The notes: generated from the sequence alone by a model not told the origin. DNA of 64,000 bases from Betaproteobacteria bacterium (GCA_947453725.1 CANGHH010000013.1:1-64000), one strand, 5' to 3'. Counted from the first letter of the stretch, positions 20,249 through 29,208 are shown. Made by a program: numbers and translations.

Positions 20249-20291
20249 AACCCAGTCCCCGAATGGGGAGACGGTGGACTCCCTGGGGGTT
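20249..20291 (-). ncRNA. Structured leader C (GC two-stem element)
   Basis: Outer AACCC (20249-20253)/GGGTT (20287-20291) encloses TCCCC (20256-20260)-gaat-GGGGA (20265-20269), about 30 nt upstream of the ATG at 20220. Same design as leaders A and B. Confidence 0.45.
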
Positions 20292-20356
20292 GCTTGGATG
20301 ACGGGCCGAAGGTCTGGCGCTAAGCTGCGCCGCCGCCCTTGACGAGTGCCCACACG

Positions 20357-20587
20357 ATGATTCGCGCAGGTCACAACCTACGGTTCACGCCCGACGAAAT
20401 CGAGGGGTTCCGAAAACTCGGACTCGACTTCGACGGGGCGCGAACACAGGACGATGTCGAACAGGTGCTGACCCGCTGGGCTGACACACTGAACGACAAA
20501 CGCCCCGATCTGCTGGACAAGATTGCAGCGGAACTGGCCAGGACCAAGGGTGTCCGCTTGCCCGCGCGACTAACGCGGGTGCGCTGA
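20357..20587 (+). CDS. Small conserved protein, MIR-type paralogue 2
   Basis: 76 aa starting MIRAGHNLRFTPDEIEGFRK, related at its N-terminus to the 71-aa protein at 19448. Acidic and helical in the middle (DGARTQDDVEQVLTRWADTLND), basic at the C-terminus. No known family. Its 3' end overlaps the convergent minus-strand gene by 18 bp. The two MIR-type genes flank the 167-aa gene, which points to an old local duplication or a conserved module of the element. Confidence 0.55.
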   Translation: MIRAGHNLRFTPDEIEGFRKLGLDFDGARTQDDVEQVLTRWADTLNDKRPDLLDKIAAELARTKGVRLPARLTRVR

Positions 20588-20791
20588 CCTGGCCTTGTGC
20601 CTGTTCCCTTCGGCAATGCTGATCCAGCGGTCGGCGATCCGGTCCAGATAGACCAGGTCGTCGAGCTCGATCTCGCCAGCCGCTCGAAGACGGGCGATCA
20701 CTTCCTTGACCAGGGACGGGTCGTCCTTGGCCAGCTCGATCACGGTGGCCGCAACGCGTCTGCGGTAGAGGCTGACCACCATGGTCAGCAT
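20570..20791 (-). CDS. Small helical protein of unknown function
   Basis: 73 aa: MLTMVVSLYRRRVAATVIELAKDD at the start, then a helical KEVIARLRAAGEIELDDLVYLDRIADRWISIAEG. Coding character is good and amphipathic helices are clear. The ATG at 20791 lies inside the stop region of the 58-aa frame upstream (7-bp overlap), so the two are probably translationally coupled. No family recognised; the fold could be a small helix-turn-helix or a lid-type adaptor. Confidence 0.55.
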   Translation of the reverse strand: MLTMVVSLYRRRVAATVIELAKDDPSLVKEVIARLRAAGEIELDDLVYLDRIADRWISIAEGNRHKARSAHPR

Positions 20792-20961
20792 GCCGCGATG
20801 CGTTGCTCACGTGCCATGCCGGACCGCCCGAGGGCGCAGGGCAATGGCTTCAACAGCGCCGGAACGACGGGCGCGCGCAGAGTGGACATCCGGGCAAGCC
20901 CAGAGCCACCCAGCAACACACCGACGGGGCGCGAGTCTCGGTTCGCAGGGACTGCGAGCAT
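20785..20961 (-). CDS. Small hypothetical protein (58 aa) with strong ribosome site
   Basis: 58 aa, MLAVPANRDSRPVGVLLGGS at the start. AAGGAG lies 6 nt before the ATG at 20961, and the stop overlaps the start of the 73-aa gene, which argues for real translation, perhaps as a coupling or leader cistron. Composition is basic with small hydrophobic stretches. No family recognised. A stem-loop (21003-21021) and a longer structured region with the 22-bp repeat precede it. Confidence 0.45.
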   Translation of the reverse strand: MLAVPANRDSRPVGVLLGGSGLARMSTLRAPVVPALLKPLPCALGRSGMAREQRIAAC

Positions 20962-21002
20962 GGGGTTCTCCTTCGGTTGGAAGAGGAACACCCATCCCTG
21001 GC

Positions 21003-21021
21003 GGGGAACATGGGGTTCCCC
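21003..21021 (-). ncRNA. Structured leader D, proximal hairpin
   Basis: GGGGAAC (21003-21009) pairs with GTTCCCC (21015-21021) upstream of the 58-aa gene start, at the spacing seen for leaders A to C. Confidence 0.45.
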
Positions 21022-21592
21022 GTTTGGGATGCTCCACCGCGAACGGCAAAGCGGCTCGGTGGCGCGCCGGGTGGCACGCACAGGAAGAAGGCCCAGGGTC
21101 CTTGAGGACAGGGCCTTCGCTCGATGCCGATGTCAGCCATCGCGCAAAGCGATGGCATCCACGGCATGCGGGCCGCCACTCGACCCGAGGGTCGCGTGGC
21201 GGGTCACACAGATCAGCCTGTCGGCTGAACGAAACACTCGGCCATGGGCATGGCCGGACCCGACCGAGGCCGGGGATCCACAAGGCAGGTAACGACTGCG
21301 ACGCCAGCGAAGCTGGACTTCAGGGCGAGCAGGCCCGCCGATGAAGGCTGTGCAGACGCGATGTCCGCAAAGAGCACTGCAAGTGTTGAGCGAACACCGC
21401 GATGCTTCAACGAGCCGAAGCAAAGCGCGTTGCGAAGCTCGGCGCAAGGCCCGTCAATTCTGGTGGCTTGGCGGTGGCGAACGGATGGCGGCCGCGTAGA
21501 GCCGTTCCGTCGGGCGAGTGCATGGGTTCCTTGCGCTTGTACGACTGACGAAGGCGTGCTCCACCGCTACAGCGGCACCGGCCCGCGGCAGC
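21022..21592 (-). other. Gene-poor structured region with 22-bp repeat copy 2
   Basis: About 570 bp with no convincing gene. It holds several perfect stems: GCCATCGC (21136-21143)/GCGATGGC (21149-21156), and CGACCC-ga-GGGTCG (21181-21194). It also carries copy 2 of the 22-bp motif (21284-21305, beginning GGCAGGTAACGACTGC), beside a CCAGC-gaa-GCTGG hairpin. It reads as a long folded 5' leader for the minus-strand pair at 20570-20961, or as a DNA element recognised by an element protein. Confidence 0.5.
21284..21305. repeat. 22-bp dispersed motif, copy 2
   Basis: Identical to copy 3. Followed by CCAGC-gaa-GCTGG. See 19081-19102 for copy 1. Confidence 0.7.
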
Positions 21593-22528
21593 TCAAACGA
21601 TGAGGCCTCGCTCCCGACAGAACCGCGAAAACCAGCCGGGCGCGTCAGCGAGCCCGTGCGTCAGGAGATCGGACCACGCGACCTTTGCGAAACGTGACCT
21701 GTCGTCGGTGTCCAGCGCCGTCACGAAACGATCCAGGCGTGCGCCTTCGGCACCGCCGAACAGTCGGGACGGACCCAGGTTGACCAGGGTCGCAGGACGG
21801 CCGTCGGCAAGAAGTCTGACGAGACACCAGTTCCGGGCCAGTTCATAGCAGCCCGAGCCTTTGACGTCGTCTATCCGCCAGGACAGGGGTGCCGCCGAGG
21901 CATACCGGGACCAACCTGGATAGTCGCCTGGCTTGAGATCGTTGCCGCTCTGGTGCTTGACCTCGATGAACATGACGCCGTGCTCGCCGAAGTCGACGAT
22001 CACGTCCGGCTCGGAAAACGAATTGGGGTCTTCTCGGAGGCCGGCGCACAGCGCGCGCAAACGCCCTTGGATCTCCTTTCCGCGGACACCGGCGTCGACA
22101 GGTGCGCCCCACAAGAGGAGGGTCGGTGTTGCCATCAAGGCACTGTCGGTAATCAATCCGGCCTGCCGCAGGGAGCCCAGCAATTGACCGGAGCGCAGAA
22201 GGTGCATGAAGACCACCCAGGTCACGGCGTCTTCCGAGGTGGAAAAGCCGAAGCGTCGCCGCTTGGATTCGCGGTTGCGAATGTTGAGCGCCTGGGCCAG
22301 TGCCTCGCTCGCGCCTTCGCGGCTCTCGACCGGAATATTCCCGAGCGGGTCGCGGTGTATGAAAGTCACCGCGCCCCTGTCGGAGGCATTCGATGCACCA
22401 ATGCCGCACGGCTCGCAGCGGCGTAGGCAGTCATCGAACTGGGTCGCCACGGGAACCTTGCCTGCGGACTCGACGCCTGCGATCGGCAAGTGGCAACGCG
22501 GACAGATCAGCGATGGCAGTTGAGGCAT
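21593..22528 (-). CDS. PD-(D/E)XK nuclease-like protein
   Basis: 311 aa. A restriction-endonuclease-like core is visible: EPDVIVDF then VMFIEVKHQS, which gives the Asp and E-x-K of a PD-(D/E)XK active site (about residues 178-200). A CPRC at residues 9-12 and a CEPCG at 38-42 could form a zinc ribbon at the N-terminus. The rest is mixed alpha/beta with no known name. It might be a stand-alone restriction-like or DNA-repair nuclease carried by the element. The DUF429 gene lies 149 bp upstream on the same strand. Confidence 0.65.
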   Translation of the reverse strand: MPQLPSLICPRCHLPIAGVESAGKVPVATQFDDCLRRCEPCGIGASNASDRGAVTFIHRDPLGNIPVESREGASEALAQALNIRNRESKRRRFGFSTSEDAVTWVVFMHLLRSGQLLGSLRQAGLITDSALMATPTLLLWGAPVDAGVRGKEIQGRLRALCAGLREDPNSFSEPDVIVDFGEHGVMFIEVKHQSGNDLKPGDYPGWSRYASAAPLSWRIDDVKGSGCYELARNWCLVRLLADGRPATLVNLGPSRLFGGAEGARLDRFVTALDTDDRSRFAKVAWSDLLTHGLADAPGWFSRFCRERGLIV

Positions 22529-22677
22529 GGATGTGTCACGTTTCCGAGGTCATCGGGTTTACGGATCATGGCGGCTGTTGGCGTCGCGGGCCAACGGGAC
22601 ACCGATTCGTAGTGGCGGCGACGCGCCGAAGCCGGGTTCTTCTGCGACTCCGAACATCCAGGTCTGGCCGAATCGTT

Positions 22678-23394
22678 TCAAACAAGGTAGAGCATTTCCA
22701 TAGGCAGTCCCTGATCGTCGCAGGCGGGCGAACCTTGCACGCGCTGGATCGCGGCTGTTTCCGCTCGGGCAGTGACATAGCCGACCAGGGCGTCGAGCAA
22801 GTCGTCGGCCTGTACGTCCTTTCTGCGGTGCTCCCGAAGAAGTCGCTCCAGCAGCGCACGCGTCCGCGGCTCGTGCGTCGTCAGCACCGTGAGGCGTTCG
22901 GCAGCGCCGGCCTTGGTGCGCTTTGCGTATGCCATCGGCCGGCGCGCGTTCAGCCCGTAGAAGCACATCTCCGGGTGCATCTCTCGAACCACCTTGCGAG
23001 CTGCCGACTCCGCGAGCAGCAGTGCGTCCACCTCGGCGACCTTGCGGCAGATTCCCCATGCCTGCTCCGACAGACTTCGCTCGACCTCGGAGAGGTTGAT
23101 TCGTCGGGCTTCTGCCACGCTGGCTGCCCTGCACGCCGCGCGACTTGGCGGCGGAAAGACGCTTGAGGCACGGGGAGCCCCGAGGAGCTTGCGGGCGAGC
23201 AGGTCGCACGGCCTGACCGGGCACTGCTTCGACGGCAGTCCGATGGGGATGTCGACCAGGATGCGCTCGGCATCCGGGTGCGCAGCAAGGACGTCGCTCA
23301 TGGCACCGAAGAGTCGGTACTCGAGCCGACCCGCTTCTTCCGCGACCGCCACCCAGCCGAAGCGGCATCCATCCACGCCGACATACCGTGCCAT
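22678..23394 (-). CDS. DUF429 family protein
   Basis: 238 aa. The DUF429 pattern is clear: N-terminal VGVDGCRFGW, ILVDIPIGLPS with the catalytic-looking Asp, a central HPEMCFYGLNARRPM and C-terminal DDLLDALVGYVTA. The family is predicted to have an RNase H-like fold and has no proven activity. It lies upstream of the PD-(D/E)XK-like gene on the same strand, so the two may be co-expressed. DUF429 proteins also occur in ordinary chromosomes; here the surroundings are element genes. Confidence 0.8.
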   Translation of the reverse strand: MARYVGVDGCRFGWVAVAEEAGRLEYRLFGAMSDVLAAHPDAERILVDIPIGLPSKQCPVRPCDLLARKLLGAPRASSVFPPPSRAACRAASVAEARRINLSEVERSLSEQAWGICRKVAEVDALLLAESAARKVVREMHPEMCFYGLNARRPMAYAKRTKAGAAERLTVLTTHEPRTRALLERLLREHRRKDVQADDLLDALVGYVTARAETAAIQRVQGSPACDDQGLPMEMLYLV

Positions 23395-23667
23395 CCTGTT
23401 GTCCCTTTTGCTCTCGACGTTCGGCGACCGACCTGGCCACTTTCGCGAACGCTACCAGCAGCACCTTGCCGGGCGGATCGATGTCCAGGTTCATCAGGGG
23501 CACCATCGAGAATCGGTGCTGCGACCCGACCGCCGCAACCGGCGTGCGACTCGAGGTTCGACAGTCGACGATCCCTTCGACCGGGGCTTGAAAGCGCGAC
23601 AACCAATGAGATTCTGAACGCGTGGACCGGTGCGATTGCCGTCCACGTCAACCGTTCAGGAGCCCTC

Positions 23668-25674
23668 ATGAAATTCTCAAAAGCCGAGGTCGAGGCGATC
23701 ATCGAAGCGTCGCCTCGCACCTTCGTTCCGTTCAACAAGCTGGTCCTCTCCGAGGATCACCAAGCGCGCAGCGGCGGCAGCGTGCCGGCACTGACCCTCG
23801 CCGAGCTCGCCGCGTCGATCAAGGACAGCGGCGTCCTGCAGAACCTCGTCGTCGTCCAGGGAGACCGGGGCCGCTACGAAGTCTGCGCCGGCGGTCGCCG
23901 ACTGGCCGCGCTGGCGCTGTTGGTCAGCAACGGTGGCATCGCCGACAACTATCCGGTTCCGGTGCTCATCGTGCCGGCCGACAAGGCGCTGATCGCCAGC
24001 CTGTCGGAGAACTGTTTTCACGTGCCGATGCATCCCGCCGACGAGTTCGCCGCCTTCGCCAAGCTGATCGGGCAGGGCAAGTCGGTGGAGGACGTGGCGG
24101 CAGCCTTCGGCGTGTCGTCGCTGGTGGTGAAGCGTCGCATGAAGTTGGCGGCCGTGTCGCCCAAGCTGATGGCGTTGTACCGGCAGGACGAAATCGGGCT
24201 GGACTGCCTGATGGTGCTGGCATCCGTGGATGACCACCAGCAGCAGGAACAGGCCTGGGCCGGATTGCCGACCTGGAACCAGCGTCCCGAGCATCTGCGG
24301 CAACTGCTGACCCAGGGCGAAATCGAGTCGGACCGCGATCCGGTGGCCAGGTACGTGACCCTCAAGGCCTACGAGAAGGCCGGTGGCGCGTTGCGCCGTG
24401 ACCTCTTCAGCGACGACGACAAGAAGGCCTTCCTGCTGGACCCGGCGTTGCTGGAACGGCTGGCGATCGACAAGCTTCAGAAGCGCGCCAAGCAGGTCCT
24501 GGCCGAGGGTTGGAAGTGGGTCGACGTTCGCGTGCGCTACGCCTACGACGACTACGTGAAGCACGGCGAACTGCGCAAGACCCGCCGCGAGCCGATGGCC
24601 GACGAAGCCGCAGCGATCCAGGAACTCGACACGCGCATCGCAGCGCTTCACGAGCAGATGGAGGCGCTGGCCGATGATGACGAGAACGACAAGGCCTATT
24701 TGGCCCTCGACACCGAGGCCGAAGCTCTTCAGGACCGCCGCAAGGACATCGACGTCGCGCTCAGCATCTGGCCGGCCGAGTGGATGGCCCAGGCCGGCTG
24801 TGTCGTTCATGTCGACTCCGACGGCACCGCCGCCGTGAAGCACGGTCTGATCCGGCCCGAGGATCGCAGCGAGGTGGCGCAGGCTGCGCGGCAGACCAAG
24901 GGAGGTAGCGCGAGCGACTCGGTCGTCTCGCTGCCGACGCCGAACACTCGCCCGGTTCATTCGGAAAAGCTGCTGCGGCGTCTCACCGCTCATCGTGTGG
25001 CCGCCGTGCAGGCCGAACTCTTGGACCGGCCCGATGTGGCACTCGCCGCGCTCACTGCTCATCTGGCGCAGAAGGTCTTGCGCGACGCGCTGCCTGGCGC
25101 CTATCGGTCCGCGAACGTCCTGGCGATCAGCGCGACCGACAACCTGCACGAGTTGCGATCGGCTGCCGAGGACATCGAAGCCAGCGCCGCCGGCGCCCGG
25201 TTGCAGGCAGAGCGCAGCGTCTGGATCGAACGCCTTCCCAAAGAGCCCGATGAGGTGTTTCCGTGGCTGCTGGCCCAGGAGCAGGCGACGGTGTCGCAAC
25301 TGCTGACCTTCCTGGTCGCGGTCACGGTCAACGGCATCTACGGCACCGAGCCCGAGCAGCAGAGCAACGAGCCCATGGCCCAGGCACTCGGTCTGGACAT
25401 GAACCGGTGGTGGAAGGCCACGGGTGATTCGTACTTCAACCACGTGTCCAAGGCGCGCGTGCTCGATGTCGTTGCCGAAGCCGTCGACGCCAGTGCCGCC
25501 AGCCCGCTGGCCGCCCAGAAGAAGGACGCGGTCGTGGCAGGCGCGGAGCGTGCTTTGTCTGGCACCCGTTGGTTACCGGACTGCCTGCGAACGGCAAGCA
25601 CCAGAGACTCGGACACCGGAGCGGCTCAAAGCAGGGCAAGCACTGACGAAGAAGCATCCGCGCTCGCGGCTTGA
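23668..25674 (+). CDS. Large ParB-family partition protein
   Basis: 668 aa. ParB/Sulfiredoxin-type N-terminus: LAASIKDSGVLQNLVVVQ, then YEVCAGGRRLAAL and ENCFHVPMHPADEFAAF, followed by the helix-turn-helix VEDVAAAFGVSSLVVKRRMKLA. It is about twice the size of chromosomal ParB; residues from 300 form a long helical region typical of the ParB-like proteins of ICEs and large plasmids. AGGAG 6 nt before ATG 23668 sets the start. No ParA lies beside it. It may bind the element's own repeats; a GTGGAC/GTCCAC inverted repeat (23622-23646) lies just upstream and could be an autoregulatory site. Confidence 0.85.
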   Translation: MKFSKAEVEAIIEASPRTFVPFNKLVLSEDHQARSGGSVPALTLAELAASIKDSGVLQNLVVVQGDRGRYEVCAGGRRLAALALLVSNGGIADNYPVPVLIVPADKALIASLSENCFHVPMHPADEFAAFAKLIGQGKSVEDVAAAFGVSSLVVKRRMKLAAVSPKLMALYRQDEIGLDCLMVLASVDDHQQQEQAWAGLPTWNQRPEHLRQLLTQGEIESDRDPVARYVTLKAYEKAGGALRRDLFSDDDKKAFLLDPALLERLAIDKLQKRAKQVLAEGWKWVDVRVRYAYDDYVKHGELRKTRREPMADEAAAIQELDTRIAALHEQMEALADDDENDKAYLALDTEAEALQDRRKDIDVALSIWPAEWMAQAGCVVHVDSDGTAAVKHGLIRPEDRSEVAQAARQTKGGSASDSVVSLPTPNTRPVHSEKLLRRLTAHRVAAVQAELLDRPDVALAALTAHLAQKVLRDALPGAYRSANVLAISATDNLHELRSAAEDIEASAAGARLQAERSVWIERLPKEPDEVFPWLLAQEQATVSQLLTFLVAVTVNGIYGTEPEQQSNEPMAQALGLDMNRWWKATGDSYFNHVSKARVLDVVAEAVDASAASPLAAQKKDAVVAGAERALSGTRWLPDCLRTASTRDSDTGAAQSRASTDEEASALAA

Positions 25675-25742
25675 AGCCCGGGCCTACGCGGCGGGAGGCG
25701 GCGCGGGACATCCATCCGGCGTCGCCTTGCGCGGTCGGCCGC

Positions 25743-26942
25743 TCAGGCCTCCACGGGCGCCGGGTCCTCGTCACCGGGCTTCGGGCCGGTTGGCGGGTCG
25801 GACGGAAGTCCCCGCCGGCCGCTCGTCCGCCGGATCGCACCCAAGTACGCACCAGATGCGCGAAGGCGCGCATGACCGGCGAGCTGAGATACCGCTAGCC
25901 GAGCCGCCCGGTCCAGCTCCGGCGACACCGGACCACCGCCGCGCACGGGCGAGGGCACCCCCGTGATGCCTTCGTAGGCGTCGTTCAGGCGCTCGTGGCG
26001 CAGCCCGTGCCCCGTGGCGCCGCGCTCACGCAGCGTGATGCCGAACTTCTCCAGTACGTAGTCGAAGCGGCGCAGGTTGCGTTTGAGGTCGCGGTCCGGC
26101 GCGCCCATGTGGGCGTCTCGGCTGGCGACCACATGCTGCGCCAGTTCGAGCGCCGCCTGCTGAACGGGCGAGGCCAGCGGCACCCAGCGCACCCGGCCGC
26201 CCTTGCCCTTCACCCACAAGTACCGATCCGCCTGCTGTTGGTCCACCGCCAGACCGGTTTCGGTGAAGGGCATGACATGCTCGAACGGGCGGCATTGCAC
26301 CGATTCCTTGCGGCGCAGCCCGAGGGCTTGCATCAGGCGCAGCGACGCGCCGACGAGGGGGTCGTAGGCGAAGACCTGGGCCAGCACCTCGTCGGTGGCG
26401 ATGCCTTGGGCCGACCAGCTCTTGTCGCGCCGGGCGTTCTCGTGGCGCTGGTACTCCTCCAGGCTCAGCCCGTAATGCGCGGGACCGCGCACGAAACCGG
26501 GCTTGCCCATCCACATCGCGAGACCCCGAAGGAAGCTCAGGTAGGTCTGGATGGTGGCCGGCGCCAAGCGCTCGTCATGCCACACCTGAACCATCGCATG
26601 GATGTGCTTCTGCCCGAGGTTGCGCGGGTCGGGCGCCATCTTGAACCCGGCCTTCAGACTCAGGTCCCGGAAGAAGCGGCGCAGGAACTGCGCCCGCTCC
26701 TGGCGTGTCTTGTGCGACACCGTCTTCTCCAGTGAGGTGTGCAAGGTGTTGAAGAGTTCGATGAGGACGTCCAGGACCTTCAGCGGCGGCGCTGTGCCGG
26801 GCTTGTAGCGAGCCAGGATCTCCTGGGTTGATAGGCCAGCCCAGTTCTGGCGGCGGGCAGGCTCGTGCTTGGTGTTGCGGCCGGGGCTGGACGGCAACTG
26901 CACCCGGCGGCGAGACGAACGGTGGCGAATGCGATCGGACAT
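25743..26942 (-). CDS. Tyrosine recombinase (integrase)
   Basis: 399 aa. Phage-integrase layout: an N-terminal SAM-like DNA-binding region (about 60-160), then a catalytic domain with the first Arg in LGLRRKESVQ, a Lys-rich beta turn KGKGGRVRWVP, HGLRHERLNDAYEG supplying His-x-x-Arg, and SQLAGHARLRASGAYLG carrying the second His and the nucleophilic Tyr. It resembles the integrase-domain proteins of Burkholderiales and Pseudomonas elements. The start at 26942 has GGAG upstream. It lies about 6.5 kb inside the att site at 33446, so either another integrase lies beyond the left edge or this one is not the element's own insertion enzyme. Confidence 0.85.
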   Translation of the reverse strand: MSDRIRHRSSRRRVQLPSSPGRNTKHEPARRQNWAGLSTQEILARYKPGTAPPLKVLDVLIELFNTLHTSLEKTVSHKTRQERAQFLRRFFRDLSLKAGFKMAPDPRNLGQKHIHAMVQVWHDERLAPATIQTYLSFLRGLAMWMGKPGFVRGPAHYGLSLEEYQRHENARRDKSWSAQGIATDEVLAQVFAYDPLVGASLRLMQALGLRRKESVQCRPFEHVMPFTETGLAVDQQQADRYLWVKGKGGRVRWVPLASPVQQAALELAQHVVASRDAHMGAPDRDLKRNLRRFDYVLEKFGITLRERGATGHGLRHERLNDAYEGITGVPSPVRGGGPVSPELDRAARLAVSQLAGHARLRASGAYLGAIRRTSGRRGLPSDPPTGPKPGDEDPAPVEA

Positions 26943-28155
26943 GGGGTCACTCCATGGTTTGTGGCCCGCCGCCCGATCGGCCGGCCCGTGTTGTCGATGA
27001 ACCTGGAATCGCTTCGAGCAACCGCCAGGACGGATTCCGTCGTCCTGGTCGGCACGTGGTCGAAAACGTCGGCGCCGCGCGCGACCACCACTGCGCGGCA
27101 CCCACCCGGTGGGTTCGTCGGCCGGCGCCTGCGCGCGAGCCAACTCGGTCGGTCTTAAAAGTGAAACGTGTTGATCCGACCCATCCGTGCATTTCTGCAA
27201 CCATGGGGATTGGTGACGCCGGCCAGTCTCCAGGGCATGGCGTCGGCATCGGCGACGAGGTCAGGCCTCGCGCGTGACTGGTGGATCAGTTCTGGATTCG
27301 CATCGCCATCCACTCGCATGGGTCCGCCCCTGACCGAAAGTCCAGGGCGATGTCGAGTTCATGAGCGTGGGCGCGCGGGGAGCCTCATGGAGGCAAACAC
27401 AACCGCGTGCTGCGTGGAACGCGTGCTCAAAGGAGGCGGGAACGGTGCGCGGCATCGGGTGCCGGCCGGCTGTTCTGTCGTGCCTGGCGCGCTTCAGGGA
27501 GCGCCCAGCGGTCAACGCTGGCATGGCTGCAGGCAAAGCACTACGAATGGGACCTCGGGGCCGCCGCCTCTCGGGCGACGGCTGCACCGGACCGAGTCCG
27601 GGGCTTGAAGGGCAGGTAACGACTGCGACGCCTTTGGCTCCGCAAGGAGCATGGCCAGGACGGCCATCGGGAAACCGTAGTTGACGCCGGTGGGGGCGGA
27701 TCGGTCAAGGCGCCTGACGGACGACTTCTCGCAAGCGCCGGCCGGCGGCGGCACTTGCAGGTGGCGATTTCGGGTGTGCGAGTCTGGCGCGAGCCGCGTT
27801 TATTGTCCCGAAGCGCCGCAGAGCGAGGATCCATGCGGGGTTGACAAGGGAATCTGCCGCCTCTGGTCCGTAGCCGGGGTACTCGCAGGGCTGGCGAGCG
27901 CGGGACAGCCCTGCGGCGCGATCTGGCGCCAGGGGTTGACGCCGAGATTTCGGGTGCGAGCGTGGTGACACGCGTGAAGTGCCCTCAGCCGCGTGCTGAT
28001 TTCCAGCGTCACCGGTGTGTCAGCGCAGACCGTCTGCAATGTCAGGCCGCCAGTGCCGATGACGAAATCGGCCGCATACAGGGGGCATTCCGTGTGGAGG
28101 GATCGGGTCGCGTTGTCGATCCTGATCGCGCGCAACACCAACTCGGAGCCTTCTC
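26943..28155. other. Long intergenic region with 22-bp repeat copy 3
   Basis: About 1.2 kb between the integrase (leftward) and parM (rightward). No frame here looks like a protein. It holds copy 3 of the 22-bp motif at 27611-27632, flanked by CCGGA...TCCGG upstream and a GCTCC-gcaa-GGAGC tetraloop hairpin downstream. A TTGACA at about 27841 might belong to a rightward promoter. It could contain the partition centromere or replication signals, but nothing proves this. Confidence 0.45.
27611..27632. repeat. 22-bp dispersed motif, copy 3
   Basis: Matches copy 2 at 21284-21305 exactly and copy 1 at 19081-19102 with one change (A to T at the ninth base). All three are in the same orientation and each sits between small hairpins. 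Confidence 0.7.
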
Positions 28156-29208
28156 ATGGACTTGATCGTCAGGGCGGTGGATGTCGGATCTGGCAACACC
28201 AAGTTTGTTACCTCAGTTGTGACATCACCCAGCGGGGCCGACATCCGCTGCGTCAGCTTTCCTTCGGTGGCCTATCCGTCGAGCGATGGTCTGCCGTCGT
28301 GGCCTTCCGGTGATCGAAGGAAAACCACGTTCATCCCCATCGGCGCGCTGTACTACGAGGTGGGCCCAGAAGTCGCGCTGGCCGCCGACACGTTTCGCGC
28401 CAAGCAACTCCACGACGAGTACACCGAGTCGCCCGAGTACATGGCGCTGCTGCGCGGTGCGCTCGGCATGATGAAGCTCAGCCACATCGATCTGCTGGTG
28501 GTCGGCCTGCCGGTGGCCCTGTTCGCGGTGAAGAAGGCCGCGCTGGAAAAGGCCATGACCGGCAAGCACGACGTGGGCGACGGCAAGACGGTGACGGTGG
28601 CCAAGGCGCTGGCCGTCGCGCAGCCGCAGGGCGCGCTGGTGCACTACGCCAGCGTTCACCAGAAGATGGCCGAGATCGGCAAGGAGCAGAGCTTGATCAT
28701 CGACCCGGGCTCCCGGACCTTCGACTGGCTGGTCGCGCAAGGCATGCGGCTGGTGCAGAAGCAGAGCCACTCGATCAACCGCGGCATGTCCGACGTGCTG
28801 CGCCTGATCGCGCATGCCATCACCAAGGACATCGGCACGCCCTACCGGGACTACGACGCCATCGACCTGGCGCTGCGCACGGGCAAGCCCCCGGTGATCT
28901 TCCAGAAGCCCTACGACATGAAACACCTGATGCCGCTGGCGGAGTCTGTGGCCGACCAGGCCGTGTCGAGCATGAAGGAGTGGCTCGAGGCGCCGCACAG
29001 CCTGCAGAACATCATCCTCGTGGGCGGTGGCGCCTTCCTCTTCCGCAAGGCGGTCAAGGCAGCGTTTCCAAGGCACCGGATCCACGAGGTCAAGGAGCCC
29101 ATGTTCGCCAACGTGCGCGGGTTCCAGCTGGCAGGGCAGAACTACGCCCGCAGCGTGATGGCGGCAGAGCGAGACCGCGCGGCCAGCGAGCATGGAGGTG
29201 CAGCATGA
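28156..29208 (+). CDS. ParM/StbA-like actin-type partition ATPase
   Basis: 350 aa. Actin-fold ATPase motifs: phosphate 1 VDVGSGNTKFV (8-18), phosphate 2 IDPGSRTFDWL, and adenosine motif ILVGGGAFLF near residue 290. This is the pattern of plasmid ParM/StbA and the PRTRC protein D group. It should polymerise to move element copies. GGAG precedes the ATG. It is the first gene of a four-gene run in which each gene overlaps the next by 4 bp, and the small next gene is a natural candidate for the DNA-binding partner. Confidence 0.82.
   Translation: MDLIVRAVDVGSGNTKFVTSVVTSPSGADIRCVSFPSVAYPSSDGLPSWPSGDRRKTTFIPIGALYYEVGPEVALAADTFRAKQLHDEYTESPEYMALLRGALGMMKLSHIDLLVVGLPVALFAVKKAALEKAMTGKHDVGDGKTVTVAKALAVAQPQGALVHYASVHQKMAEIGKEQSLIIDPGSRTFDWLVAQGMRLVQKQSHSINRGMSDVLRLIAHAITKDIGTPYRDYDAIDLALRTGKPPVIFQKPYDMKHLMPLAESVADQAVSSMKEWLEAPHSLQNIILVGGGAFLFRKAVKAAFPRHRIHEVKEPMFANVRGFQLAGQNYARSVMAAERDRAASEHGGAA

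Noticed and set aside
23677..25443. 588-aa open frame opposite parB
   Set aside because: Antisense of a clear ParB with HTH; His/Gln/Val-rich shadow composition.
27261..27754. Open frames of 80-108 aa around the third 22-bp motif copy
   Set aside because: No ribosome site, Arg/Pro-rich, and conserved only in the repeat itself.
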